Notes: a model not told the origin generated them from the sequence alone. 64,000 nt of DNA from Saccoglossus kowalevskii (GCF_000003605.2 NW_003106600.1:170220-234219), one strand, 5' to 3'. Counted from the first letter of the stretch, positions 38,220 through 52,242 are shown. Program-made: numbers and translations.

Positions 38220-41200
38220 AATTTGCATAATTATTAGCTAAATGTTTTTCAGCTTTTCCATCAAGATTGATATTATCAACTTCGATTAATATTTGAACTT
38301 TCCGTTGATCAGATTGCTCATTTATCGTGAGTGCGAATCGCAAAAAGCAAAGTCGTATCAACCGACATGTTTCTTGTTTAATATACTAATCTTAAACCTT
38401 AATACTTCCTATATCAATTGGATGCCTTTAGTAGTTGCCTCCAATGCCCTCTGCTTACGGACGTTCTTTCTATGCTTCATATGATTTGATTTTCCAATTA
38501 GCGTCCAGAAATATTCAGCGTTCAGTCACACAGGTCACATAGTATCAGTCACGCTACTATTTGATGATTGCAGTATGTCAGTTAACATCGTGGTCAACCC
38601 ATGATTGCCACCTCAGTGTTACGCACGAATGACAACCGATATGGGCCAATTCGTGCTCTCGTCTTCTGTTTCTAGAACATGCACATTAAAAATAGATCAC
38701 CAGTTGGGAATTCACAAGTCACTGTTAACTACTGATTCTAAATAAATCAACTGTCGCCATAGGGCAACGTTATACTCGCATGGAATTAGTTATCAATATG
38801 CAGACAGCATAAACATGTAATTTACGTAGGTTTATGCGTACGTGAGTTAAATTAGATTTCACTCTAGACGCAGTAAACATAACCACTCGAAGTCCTTTAT
38901 CATGGAAGTTGATTAATTAATTTGAGAATAAGAATATGACAATAACTTTTAAGTTTGAGGGTCAATTAGTCGATATATATCTGACAACAAAGAATACATA
39001 AATACATATTTGTTTGCCTTGAATAAATTGAAAATGTAACAACTAGTCTAGTCACCTTCCACCATCTTTGGCTTTTATACATAAATCTGACTAAAATTGT
39101 TCCAAAATGATGGTCACTGATCACATTAGACAGGTAAGTCACATTATATGTAAATTTCATTGAAACCGTACAAAGGTCACGTGGCTACGAAGGACACATT
39201 GTCAATAGCACAGGCTTGACAGTACATGTTACGTTTTGTGGGCGTGAGGGGTGACAACCATTTAAAGGATTTCTACATATAAACTCAGACTAGTATTACT
39301 AGTCTGAGATATAAACTAGTACATTTTATTTGGGAGAGGTATGAACGGCCGCAACACAAATCTAATGCACTCCTGGCATCGCAAACAATGCATTTTTTTT
39401 TTACTTGAATAATAAAAAAGAACTGTAGGATTATCTATCAGACATTTCTTCAAATTACTCAGAATGCAGACAATCACGTTGATTAGATATTCTCTGTACA
39501 AACACTACACAGTGTTGACATAATACATCTCCGACACAAACGCCATGGAATTCTATAAGAGGCACTCAGTTATTCAAGTAGCAAGGCGTACGCTGTATCC
39601 AACATCACAGAATGGTTTCAATTGATGCGTGCATAAAACAACAAGCGGCTGTTTTTTGTTAAAAAAAGTTTATGATCGAAACTGAAAAAGCCATATATTA
39701 GTATATGTACATTTGTCAAATAATATTTATTTAAACTAATTGTAATTGTTTTTAAATGACGATAATAAGGCTGAATTGTTTGCATATGAATGGATGAGGA
39801 CGGAACCGATGTTACACTACACGTATATTGCCAATGCAATGTATGCGCCTAATGTGGACTAATCACAAAAATAACCAATATTTTAGTAAGTAAATAGTGT
39901 GCAAAATCCCCCCCCCCCTGATATAGGTGGTGGGTATCAGATGTTAGGACGTCATTATAGTGTATACTTCATATTTGACATGGAAATACAAATACCCAGC
40001 GGTATTATATGGGGGAAAGAAAGTTTGATATATGCCTATACGGTTAGCCTGTAACATAAAGGTCAACTGTGATCAGCTCAAAGGTATTTATTCTGGAATA
40101 CGGCTTTACTATTTAATCATTGTACGCTTATACATACTCACGGGTCTGGGCGAATCCTAGTGCAATAATTTGTTCCAAGGGAACTTGTGGTAAATTCAAA
40201 AATATTTAGGGATAAGGTAATGATGATTAGCACGAAATGTTTTTCCCCCATCGAAATTAAATATTATTCGATACGGCCACCGCCATCTTGTCGCCAACTC
40301 TTAGAAATGTAAGCGTGGAAATTGCCCATAACAAATCTCAATTTTATTACCTAGTATATCATAATAAAATTCACTATTTTTAATACACCTATGACATTTA
40401 TGGTCGTACAATATCACTTTTGTCAGTTCTGCGCATGATCTGCTTGCACAGGAAAACCGCAACATTTGCCAGAAAACTCTACGACACACCAAATAAACAT
40501 ACGATGCATGCAAAGCTTAACTACCGGTTTTTACGTATAATCCTGTGTATACACTGAACACACTGTTTGCATACGTATGTTCATGGAGATAGAATGATAA
40601 AATATAGTTTCGCAAGTTTTTGACCACTTTTGATAACAGTGCCCGAGCACAGGTAGGCCGAATAGCGCCACCTATGGCAGCAGGAAGGTCAATAGTCATC
40701 GTATCCAGGTATTTCATCAAACATACAAATACACTGTTCAATTTGAATTAATAGTACGTACTCAATAATTATTTCGTCATAAGAATACTACTGTTTTAAG
40801 ATAAAAAGAAACAATGAATCAAAAATCAAGTTATGTAAATTGCATTATAGAAGGAAATTTCCATTTGAATACTATTATAATAATGAAAAAATATTATCAC
40901 TAAGCTTTTTTGAAAATGTAACAAAATCAGAATTAATGTAAATGTCCAGGCATGGCCAATATGACCATTTTCTAAGAAATTTCAGACTATAACCTTGTTG
41001 AAAAAAATGTTGTTTCACAGACGTGGCATTAATTTATACACTAACCAATTCTAACTTAATCTCATGCTCATTTTAAGAATTTAATTAAACTTTTTTTTGT
41101 ATCTTGTACACGTTCTGACCGTAATATTGAAATAATCACACCGAAATAAAATGCTATAATAATTTATAATTAATTCAATATATGCCAGACTGTTTAATTG

Positions 41201-42589
41201 CAATGCTCAATAAATAAATGGTTCTTTTATTAAGTCACATTCAGCCAATATTGACGCAATGTGCATAGTAATATCATGGTGTATCTAGCTGTTCCCGTCG
41301 ATCGATACAATGATAGCTTTCTTGTGACAGGTCTATATCTGTGTTTGATTGGAGATTGTTATGCTCTATTAGTATCACGATGGCTGGTTTTTCACAATTG
41401 CATTAAACTGATTAAATTACCACTGCTAACAGTAACGTATCACTGAACAGAATGTTGATATGACGGTTTTACATTTATTGCTGTGAATTGTGGTCAAGGT
41501 GCCCGGTATTCACGGTGATGTTACAAAACAGTCAGCCAGAGGGTTTTGACCTGGTGACAGCGCCCCCTCAAGTTCGCTTGTAAGAATAAATGTCAAGGAT
41601 AATGAGAAATTGTGGTATTAAATTCTTCAATTGATTCCAGTTGAGTAATTTACTCTGTATTTATAATTATCTTTATTTATGTTTTGAGTTTTTGCATCCT
41701 CATCATTACTGTTATAGAGTATTTGTATGAAAACATAATTATATAAAATACATGCGCAATAACGCAATTTTGCTTGTCTTTTATTTAGTAAATATTTATC
41801 ACTAGTAATTATTGAATATTGCTAGAACGATAGCCTACCATTGAATCCGATGAAAACCACTCAGTTGATAAGAATCTCAGTTACAGAAATGGAATAGAAC
41901 TGGAAAACCTTGCACGCCCACTCGACACGCCCACCACAAGCCACATTTTATTAGACCATAATACGATATTGTGAACATGAAAACACATATCATAGATGAT
42001 TATTATCAGTATTGATATATATCACAACATATGATATGATATTGTCGGGATATACACACGTGATCACGTGAGGTGTCACAGTCGTTACCCAACACGCAAT
42101 GAACTCAATAGTAAGTGTCTCAATTACAGGGCGATTCCATTTCTAATCGCGGGGAACGTATCCAGGAAGCGAATGAAACTATCAAGCATGTATACAAACT
42201 TTGTAATAAAAAAACACATATTTATATTTGTATTGGTACATGACGAGTGTTATCAGGTAGGTGTCAAAAAAAATGTATTTCGAACAAATATTAAAATCAT
42301 TATTTTTTCCATAGGATATCGAATATTACAATCTTTATGTTCTCACCGAGTATGACCCATCTACACACAGGGCGGGTCACAGACACCCCGAAACACAAAC
42401 ACACACACACACATATATACAATTAAATATGACAACATCAGATTTTAATCAGATTGATTGAACCAATCAGTCGAGTGCAACAACAATAAATCAGCACCTG
42501 TTTGTAAATAAATAGTAGATTCAATAGTTTGCCGTTGTTTGAGTACTTACTAGCCAACATGATTTATCATATTAAATCTTAAAGAGCAT
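38220..42589. other. Intergenic sequence, no gene seen
   Basis: Unique sequence, somewhat less A+T-rich in places, with a poly-C run, the palindrome at 39284 and two CTCF-core-like words (40663 and 41557). Two adjacent short minus-strand frames (40301-40513 and 40517-40741) lack any family resemblance and are not called. Confidence 0.5.
39284..39308. other. Perfect 12-bp inverted repeat with 1-base spacer
   Basis: CTCAGACTAGTA-T-TACTAGTCTGAG forms an almost perfect 25-base palindrome, flanked on both sides by ATATAAACT in direct orientation. It could extrude as a cruciform or mark a footprint of element excision. Confidence 0.6.
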
Positions 42590-42850
42590 TATCATATTAA
42601 ATAATTATCACATTATATTATTATCATGACGTTCCTTATTATTTTGTTATCATGATGTGCGATATTATATGATATAATACTTATAATATTCTCTTTCATA
42701 TTATATAATCCATAATCACAATATTTCTTATGTTCTCAATCATATATCACTATCATAATGCTCATCATACTTATATCACAATGTTCATTTCTATATTATA
42801 TTCTCATCATAACATTTCCTATCATATTTTAATAAGCCACGTTAATAATA
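42590..42850. repeat. A+T-rich degenerate repeat region
   Basis: Many loosely similar words of the type TCATATTATATAAT, ATATCACAATGTTC and TTATCATGATG recur without a fixed period. It is low-complexity sequence, with no coding signal. Confidence 0.5.
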
Positions 42851-43899
42851 ATTAGGGTCTATATCATTAATATAAGATTAGAAGTTAGTTTTATTGTGAC
42901 TTATACGTGACGTAACTTTCCTTTTTTTTTTTACATATAATAAGAGGTTCGTACAAAGGGTAAACGTCGTTAGTAGTTGCCATGGCAAGGAGGACATAAA
43001 TCATTTATTTTGGTTGGTGTATCAAACTATTAATGGATTAATCCTGATGTATTTGGCCGATTATTTATATTTTTAACCAATTATGAATAATATTGTGATT
43101 ATAGACCAGAATTATTTATAAATAGTGTTCAGTACTATCTGGTCACGTGTCAGTGCACTGCTACGCATCTTCGGTGGCCAGGGTTCAATTAAGCGACCGT
43201 CGTCACGATCTCACCACTATAGGGAAGGCCAATATGGAGTGCGACGACAATTTGTGTTACTTTTCATTTGATTGCCAATTAAATTTTGTCACGAGCGTTA
43301 TTAATTTCACCGAACACATTCATTTTACATATTTCTATATTATTTTAAATAATTTTAATAAAAAATAATGCGATCAAATCATGCAGGTTTTATTTTGTGA
43401 AAGGTGACAAAAATGTCGACTTTCTTTGGCGCTGAGGGCGTTCATGCATCGCACATTATTTGGAATAATTACAGCATGTTGAGATTTTTGAACAACCAGG
43501 GTTTCGTCTCAGATGTTCCTCTGGTAGAAATCGAACGCTGTCAATGTGTACTTCAACACGCGTTATTGATTGAAGAATGAGTCTGGCCAAAATATTATGT
43601 GTTTACCGACATCTGAAAGTTTGAGATCCCATATTAATTAGTTCGAGCAAATGCTGACACTGCATGAAAAAACATTCAAAACACAATAAAAGTTCTATAA
43701 TTGGAATGACAGACTGAACAATATATATATATTGATATTTTAAAAAATAAATAAATATAGGAGTGTCTATTCAACCAAATATATGAAAAATATAAATGCT
43801 GTTCATTCATTTTTTTCAAACTTTGTGGAGTATGTCTCCTTATATATTTTTTTCATCTTCGTATCATGCTAAACTTTTTATTGTGAAAGCAAGAAAATG

Positions 43900-44227
43900 T
43901 GCATACCACTTACATATAGTATTTGGAGGCCGGAAACGTCATCTTGCAGAGAACGCAAATGCAAGAGTCCCTCTGAAGCTTTACCCTGACCCCCCTATTA
44001 TAATTACCCAGTCGAGCGTTCCACGCGTTTATCGCGCCCGACACAAAGCGTACAGTACAGAAGATCACAGGATTCCTGCGATTTTTCGTGTTTTGTATCG
44101 CCGATCGTCCGAATTGGGAATCGTCTTTGGCTCTGTGGAGAGCGATTATCTCGACGAACTGATATCTGCGATTACTGCGACTATACAGCGTTGAAATTCG
44201 ACGCATTTTCATCGTACAGGTGGAAGG
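43900..44227 (+). promoter_or_regulatory. CpG-rich promoter / 5' UTR of the plus-strand gene
   Basis: CpG density rises sharply here (for example CGAGCGTTCCACGCG, TATCGCGCCCGAC and CGCCGATCGTCCG), in contrast to the A+T-rich flanks. Open frames of 100-132 codons cross this stretch on both strands (43796-44194 plus, 43910-44212 minus). They look like by-products of local base composition, because neither resembles a known protein and they overlap antisense. A further YY1-like word, AAGATGGCCGCC, lies at 44484-44495 inside the presumed intron, about 220 bp after the donor. Confidence 0.4.
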
Positions 44228-44263
44228 ATGAGTACGCCTGGCGAAGGTGGTGGCGGTGGCCAG
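44228..44263 (+). CDS. Probable first coding exon of an unidentified plus-strand gene
   Basis: An ATG in good context (A at -3) opens the frame MSTPGEGGGGGQ. It ends exactly at a strong donor, CAG|GTACGT (GT at 44264-44265), in phase 0. The exon sits at the right edge of a CpG-rich stretch (about 43.92-44.30 kb), as expected for a first exon, and faces away from DLG5. The glycine run is low-complexity and does not identify a family. An acceptor-like TCGTACAG at 44212-44219 raises the alternative that this is a second exon whose 5' part is untranslated. No convincing downstream exon is seen before the window ends, so the first intron would exceed 19 kb. The call rests only on start context, donor and CpG setting. 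Confidence 0.4.
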
Positions 44264-47200
44264 GTACGTTTCACTTTACTCTTGGGTCGTGTCCGTTTTT
44301 ACGTTCACAGCTTCGTAAGAAAGTACTCGTTAATATTTTTAGTACAGCGCAATTTACACTATCTATACTAATTTAGTGTACTACAAGCAGCTTGAAATAG
44401 CACGGTTTCAGCGCGCATTCTTTCCTAAAACGCATGATAATAAAAACAGGGGAGGGGTTGTAAAATCGTGAATGGAGGTAAAAAGATGGCCGCCATGTTG
44501 AATAGACAAATTTAGTATTCATTGCTCGTAGAACATAGTCTACAAAAATTGCCAGTTAACGGGAATCAAATGATTCGTTGTCTCATTTATAGCAGTACAA
44601 AATTTCAATATCTGCCCTTTGCTCTCCGAAAATATTGTACGAGTACCGATTTATGATTTTGACATCGAAAGATACATAATGGGGTGATGTGACCTTGTCG
44701 AATCTAAATGACATCAGCCTAATTTATTTCACTCCTAAAGTTGTTTTGAACATGGGCAACGCTAGCCGCTCCCAACGCGTATTGTGAGTGGGCCGAGTAC
44801 ACTTTTCTCCGTATTTGTAGCGTGTTTTACGCAATGAGTTTATCTGTAGAGACGCCCGAAACGATCACTGTGAACAGATTGTACTATAACATTCCCCCAA
44901 TACACACAATGTTGTGGCCCTGTAATCCACGTTTTGTGGGATGGGCTCGTTACAATACAGAGCGCGGACAAGCCCATGACCGTATTTTCAACCTATCCTC
45001 GTTTAATAATTCATGGTGGAATGCGATATTTTACGTTTACACCCCTGCTGTCATTCAACCTTGCCAAAGAAATCGAAACGCACCTTCCTTGCTGTAAAGA
45101 GATGAAATTGAGCTCTATAATATAATGTTGAACTCTATGCATCCAGATGAACGTCGTTCTTGATCTTTAACCCCAGTTTTGTAACTATTGAAATGCTATC
45201 TCTATTAAAAATGCAATGATGACTGTTGTGATGTGCATATAATTTCCTGTACTGGGGCCATTACAGAACAGCTGTACTGTACTGTCTTACCTTCTGGAGA
45301 ATATAAACTGAAGATGGTTTACTAGATCATGTGTAATTGGCTGAAAATTTAAACTCCAATTCTCAAACTTCTGAGAGTAAAACAGAGTGCATACATTAAA
45401 TAATTTTATAGTATGTCACAACATTACAATACCATGCTTTAGTTTCATTTAATGGTTAAAATCTCTGTTGACATTTAGTATAAACTGTACATAATTCTGT
45501 TGAAGATATGAACAAGAACTGTTCATATCTAATGTCTTGACGTTTGATAATTCAAGTCTTTCTAGCAGTGCAAGTAAGAGGCCATAGCGGGGGAACACTC
45601 AACCTAATGATATCTAATTCTGTTCAATTACTGTTACAGTTAATTTTATTAATTGGTTTTCATATTTGAATTGGGGTAGATTTGTTGTGTTTTCTATTTA
45701 GTTGCATCCATGACTCACAATTAAATACTGTGAAATTGTGATTACAGTTTCTTATAATTTTAAATTCACTGAATCATAGAGGTTCAGAATCTTGCATCAT
45801 GACGTAAAGGAAGGATGTTGAATTCCCATATGCAAGTGATTCATTTGCATATCATTATAGAATTTTATACTTGTATGGTTTCCACAACAATTGTTTTGTT
45901 TACACATTACAGCATTATGCTAGATACTGCATTGAGATTAAGTCATCATTCCCTAGTCACATGCTGCTGTTTTCTGTTTTTGATGAATGAGAAGAAGCGT
46001 TGTTAGGCAATCTAATTTCACATAGAATACTGTCATGAGCGATGTGTCTATTTGGTCTGACACTTTCTTGTAGGAATACTTGGGGATAACAGTAGGATAT
46101 CTGTGATGGATTTGGTAGGTTGATAGTTGACATGTACTATTTACCCCCTCACCCTTTCTCTATTAATTACTTTCAATGTTTTTTTTTTAGTCTTAAATGC
46201 ACATGAATTCACTTTATTCCTTAACATTCATTTTTGGCTTGTTGGCTTCATTGCTGATTCCAGCATTGGTGTTTTCATTTTCATTTTGAGGATTTCTAAC
46301 CTGCATGGTTGTATGGTAGGAATATTTAATTTAAAAAAAAATTAAATTGGGACAATAAATAATAAGAATAATATAATATGTATTAAGTTGTATATTTGGG
46401 ATTTTTGAAGTAAATAAATGACATGGTTTTGTTTGCAACAAAGTGGTTAATTGCAGTCTTGTAAGAAAAAAAGGATGCTTCCTTGTTATTGGGGAAAGTT
46501 GTACTATATTTTATTTTCCAAGCCATATATTTTTTTCAGGAAGTGTGATTTTCCAATGAAACACAAATTAACATCCGTTTAGCGGAACTCTTAAATTGTA
46601 AAAATAGAAATTAAAAATATTAATAAGTACTTATAATATTTCATATTTTGGTAACATAGATTATATTACTAAAAATGCACTCAAGAATATGATAGGATTT
46701 AGTCATATGGAGAATGACAAATGACATACAAGTGAATAATCTTGAATTTTCGAAAGACAACTAAAAAGAAAATATTTCTGCGCACTTTAGAGACTTCAAA
46801 TTGAGTGAAACCCTGTGACATTTTTGATGATTACACCATGAACTAACATTTTAGAATTTTTGTGCTTGGTTGTTTGTTAGGCAGGTTATTCATAGTGAAT
46901 TCATTGGGGGTAATAAGACATGGTTACCACCTGAGACCATGAATTATTAACCAGTAGGCGGTCCCACAAGAGACATAGTGTGATAGGGTCTGTGAGACAA
47001 CGTATTCACTGCAGACACACTGCATTAATGCATATTAAAAATTCTTAAACACAGCCCATCATGAGTCTGAGTTTTAACCTAATTGTGTTGAATTTTAGAC
47101 CAACATTCCATATTAGTTATCTCTTTATTCTTCTTACAGATGAGACTTCTTTATAATTATTAAGATCTATTATATTTTTTTTGAAAATTAATATACTTGG

Positions 47201-48829
47201 GTACTTTTTTTTCCTGTAATGCCTTTTGTGCTATTGGTATGTTGTACTGTAAACCGCTTTAAATTTTTGTAATATTTGCGTTCTCTATGAAATATCAAAT
47301 TAACAAAATTGATAGAAACTGCAAAAATACAATTTTTTTTTTCGTTGCTTTCCAAACTTGGCAGTTTTTTCTGGTCCTCTGAAATACTTGTATTTTAGTT
47401 TAGTAAAATGGTTTCTTTCAATATTATAGTGTGTCTGTTCCATCCGTAGAACTGGTATTTCTAGTGACTTAAGCAAACGTCTAGTTTATGAATATGCAAA
47501 TAAAGTATTCAAAGATATCATCCTTTTTTTTCCAGAAAATTGTTCACTGAGACTCTGGTTGATGATAGTATTGGGAATTCTATTCTATTCTATGCTAGCT
47601 TTCATTGCTCAGTGGCATAGGTGCATTGTCACATCCTTCGAAAAATGTTTGGTCTTAAAAAGCTGAAATGTATGATTTAAACATCATTTCCTTGGTTGAA
47701 TTAATCAACATCCTTTCTGATCATGCTGATGTGCATAATTTCAAAAAAATAAGTCATCGTTTCCTTGGTTGAATTTGAGTGTTAAGAGAAACTCTGATCG
47801 TAGTCAATGAGTATCTTGCAGGCTTTGCCTTTTGAAAATTGCTTGAGACTGAAAAATAACTGATATAAAAAGCACTGAGACGTTATGGGAGAGATTTCAA
47901 TGTATTGAAAACAAATTTTGCATGTGTTTGCAGCAAGTTATTTTTTAGCTTCCCTTGGTGAAATTTTGCTAGATCAAATTCTTTGCCTTAAAAGGAAAAG
48001 CTGATCTTTTGAGGTAGTAAACAAACCTATCCCCAAAAATATTAATAAAAGTAGATATTTATATTTTATTTGCACTTGAATATCATAAATGTATGACACA
48101 AAATGGGAAATGGCAGGTGCTGAATAGTTATGAGACGCAAGCTTTAGTCAATTGCATGAACTATTTCCTGTCTAAATTAGCTCGTAATTCAGTCTGAAAA
48201 AAAAGACAGAATTTCATTCATATAACAATTAAAATAGCTCTGCCGCATTCGGATTACACCTCCTTCCGATCTCCATGTTAGATTTGTTTGGTCATTTTTA
48301 CAGAACACGAAACAAGACATTGCAAATGACAGAATTAATGTTAATGTAAATCGCTTTTGTACGTGATGGTTGAGCTAGAAAGGGGGGGGGGTCATTATTA
48401 TTATTCATGATGGTTGGTCATCTGTGTTGAATGATTGATTGGTGACTGTCAAATGGGTGTTTAGTTTTGTATCAACTAGCTTGTAAATTAAAATATTTTT
48501 ATTTTGTTAGGACACGGTTTTAATAAATTAAATGTATTGCATGGATTACTATGGTTCACTGAAATCCTAATGTCATGCAACTTTATTTTCTCTAGAAGCG
48601 TATTTTCTATCAAATGCACAAATAAACAACAAAATCACATTTGTTGTACACCGAATCATTACTTATTTTGACCATAGAAATATGCAAAAGTAATAGAGCA
48701 AATATGGTATTTTTGTCATTTATAAGCGACTGCCTTATGCACTGTTAAATAAAACCACATTCCATATGTGGATAAACTTGTGTTGTGCAGTGTTTCTCAT
48801 AAAATGAAAATAAATACATCACATATGAA

Positions 48830-49034
48830 TACTGTAGAATACTTTATTTTCGCTTGGAATTTATTTTTTGCTAAAGGATGATTCCGTGAAAATAAAATCC
48901 AGTGAATATACGTTTTTTCCCCTATATTTCACATTAAACTCATCAAAAATCAGTGAAAATAATTTCCATATAAAACGCTCAAAATACCTTTTCAGCGAAA
49001 ATGAATTCCAGCGAAAATAAAGTATTCCACAGTA
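48830..49034. mobile_element. MITE, TA-flanked, TIR CTGTRGAATACTTTATTTTCGC
   Basis: The left end TACTGTAGAATACTTTATTT and the inverted right end TACTGTGGAATACTTTATTT continue in parallel (TTCGCTTGGAATTTATTTT versus TTCGCTGGAATTCATTTTC) for about 40 bp. TA at both borders fits a TA target-site duplication (Tc1/mariner-like superfamily). The 205-bp element has no coding capacity. A 105-codon minus-strand frame over it is fortuitous. Confidence 0.82.
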
Positions 49035-49465
49035 ATTTCCCTCTCCCTCTTTATATAAAATTATCCCTCTACATCCCGGGGCTTGACTGTCATCTTTCAT
49101 TATACCTATAACTAATATTACAAATATTTTATATTGCTCTATATTGTATTGTCCTACTCTGATGGCTATACTAGACACAAATGCTGGTATGATCAGTTAG
49201 ATATAGTCATGAGGGTTATGCAAACTTGGTGATATGTGTACAGATCTCACTAATAATAAGACATTTCTAGAAACACTATTTTATTATTCATGTGCTTTTG
49301 TAGAGTGCATGTACAGCAATGTTTTTTCTTGAATAGAATGGGTGAACATTTTCTGTTTTCAGTATAAAATGATTGTATAATGCTTTTTTGTCAGTTTAGT
49401 TGCAGAATTGCATAAATGTATGTTCAACAGCTACTGTTATTGTGCCTGTTGGCTTCATGAATAAA

Positions 49466-49503
49466 TAACTAAACTAAACTAAACTAAACTAAACTAAACT
49501 AAA
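49466..49503 (+). repeat. (AACTA)n microsatellite after AATAAA; possible LINE/SINE tail
   Basis: ATGAATAAAT is followed by seven to eight AAACT units. A polyadenylation-like word running into a short tandem tail is typical of the 3' end of a non-LTR element, whose body would lie upstream but is not recognisable. Confidence 0.4.
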
Positions 49504-51119
49504 TTTCACTCCTATGGATGTCTTGTAGCAATCACAAGCAAAGTTAGTGCAGCGGTTATTCAAACAAGATCTATCGATATGACTGGAAATTCCTGTATCG
49601 ATATTAAGCAGAGAGCAGCCTAGTCCTTGGAGTGTCTAAAAATCATAGTTATTAAAATATTGTATACAGATATCATGGAATCGTATAATATGTTAGTGTA
49701 TGGATATTTGGTTTAAGTGATATTACTCATGGTACATGTGACTTTTATTTTGTAACCATTCACAAGTGTCTGTTGGTATTGGATGTCCAACAACAAGCTG
49801 TCTACAGCAGATTTTGACTTTTAAATAACAAGCACACATTTTTTGGATAGTTGGTTCATTATGAAATCTGTCTAAATGCCTTCTTTCTTCGTAAATAGTG
49901 GAATAACCTGCTTATTCTCTAGAAAGGATTATTCCATTATGTTATGAATGGAGGGATGAAAGCCCGTGTATGCGGCCTGATTGAAAGTATTCAATCACGT
50001 TTTTTTCATGAGATTAATAGTTTTTAGGTCATTGTTGAATGATTTCCTTTTAGGATAAGCTTTGGCATTGTTCCTGTGTATTCAATTTGTATTCAGGTTC
50101 CCTCAGCAGTTCTAACTAAAGAATTCATTGCTTTGATGTAGCTTCCTTTATGGCAAATTCAATGTTTTCAGATACCAGGTGTTTTTGTAAACTTGAAAAA
50201 TAAGTAAATATCTGCAAAGTGTTAAAAACCTTCTGCCACCCCCATTCTATAGTGGTGTCACCCAACCCAAATTTGCATATTGTCCAAAGCTATTTTAGTG
50301 GGATATTACTGCACATAATTTATATTCGTTGATTCATTTTACCTTCAAACTACGTGTGAAATTCCAAATTGAGTAAAAAATAACAAAATTAAACCATATT
50401 CATTGGTGCAGTGCTTCTCTGTAATGCACGAGGATTTCATAAAAATAAAATTCTTTGCATATTTATGCATATCGATTAGCATAAATAATACTTTCCGTTT
50501 TACTTAAGAGTAATATGTGAGCACACCAGTCATTGCTGACTGCCAACCATGTCATTTGTTGGGTTTAACTTTTTGTCTCTGATGGAAATTTCTTTCTTCT
50601 GTTGTTAGTCACGCCTCACTCGCTTTTATGACTTCCCCCCTAGTCAAGAAAGGTTGATGAACTTTTAGCTAAATTGGTAGACTGTTAACTGATTTGATGA
50701 ATGAGATATTATATTGTGATATAACTGGTACAATTTTGTGTAATTAATTTCATGTAGTATAATTGCAAAACTGAAATTTCTCTGCTTCCCTGTCATATCA
50801 CTCATTTGTGTAAGACTGACAGACGATGTAATCAAATTACTTCACTAACTCTGATTACACGATATCCATCTTCCTCTACTTAGTCGTGATATTTTGAATT
50901 CTGTAGCTGCTGCTGCTTGTGACACAATGTCAATTTTGGTTCAGTTTTATTCTTTACATGATTTGTCTTGCATCAAGCTACTTGAATTTAACTGCAATAC
51001 TAAATTGTTATCATGCGTCTTGTTTAAAGTATTTATAAAAGCACTTTTAATTTGTTCGACATGTTAACAATCTAAGAATTGCTTGGCATCAGGCGTTGAC
51101 AGACATTGCCATAATGAAT

Positions 51120-51227
51120 TAAGTGTAAAATGATTTATTTTAGCTGCAATTAATATTCACTGAAAAGACATTTTGGTTGTTTTTTTATGAATTCACTGAT
51201 TTCATGAAAATAAAGTAATTTACAGTA
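51120..51227. mobile_element. Short MITE related to the 48830 element
   Basis: The right end inverted reads TACTGTAAATTACTTTATTT TC, very close to the terminal repeat at 48830. The left end TAAGTGTAAAATGATTTATTTT matches less well. The 108-bp stretch between them is probably a diverged, internally deleted member of the same or a sister family. Confidence 0.5.
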
Positions 51228-51937
51228 TTGCAATCATATTTCAGTACTTGTTGAGCGACTCCGCCTATCTATGTTAATAAATCAACAGTTAATGTGTACC
51301 GTATGGCACCTGGTATGACCTTTAACCTTTTAACAACTCCCCAGAAATCATTTATCATGCCATTGCAATCAGCAAGTTAGAGTAAAATGCTTTACAAGAC
51401 TGATATTTTGTTTGTAGTACATAATAGTTTGTAGAATGTGTTGTCTAACTATTGGATTACTTTTTTGATATGTTTGACATAGCTTTTATTTAAAGTTGCA
51501 TTAACACTTTACAAATATGTGAAATATCACTTCCAGAACAATCACTGGTGATGTCACATGGGACCATTGATACCTTTTACATTATGAATGCATTTATTAA
51601 AAATATGAATTATCCATAATTTTGTTCAAAGTCTTGTCAAGTTGGGCAAAAATCACTGAATATCTAGATACAAAAATCATGTAAGTTGTCTGTTCTGTAG
51701 TGTGCCCTCTAAACTGATCTGATGCACAGAAATTTGCTGTTAGGCAACTCGTTATGCTACTTCACTGGCGTGTCATTTACAGCGTATATACAGCATCGCA
51801 GACTTTGTCTAAAGTACGATAGTAACAGTCCTATTCTACTATAAATGAAATTATTGTCAACAGCATTTTATATTAAAATTTATAGAATTGTTCTTGTTTC
51901 ATCAATTCTAGTGTCTCTGCCTTTATATTGGAAACAC

Positions 51938-51957
51938 GGGGGGGGGGGGGGGGGGGG
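51938..51957 (+). repeat. 20-base G run
   Basis: It is an uninterrupted G homopolymer in an A+T-rich setting, capable of forming a G-quadruplex. Its true length is uncertain because such runs are sequenced poorly. Shorter runs occur at 48382-48391 (G) and 39908-39918 (C). Confidence 0.95.
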
Positions 51958-52242
51958 TAATTGGTCTGTAACAGTGTTATCTTTGTTCATTTACCTTGTT
52001 TGCCACTATATTTGCCATGTAATTATCAACTTTCACTGACAATTTAAGACTATTTTAGTCTATTTTATTTTTATGCAAATTTTGATACAGCAATTGATAC
52101 ATCATGAATACATACAATTTGGTGCCATTTTGATTTATTAAAATTAGTGTATAATTAAAATAATTAAATCAAAATCAGAATAAATCTAACAGACTAAATT
52201 TGTGTACAATTACTGAGGCTATCAGTTGTTTTGTATGTACTC

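Noticed and set aside
43796-44212. 132-codon plus and 100-codon minus frames near the plus-strand gene start
   Set aside because: They overlap antisense in a CpG-rich promoter stretch, have no family resemblance, and end before the better-supported ATG-donor exon.
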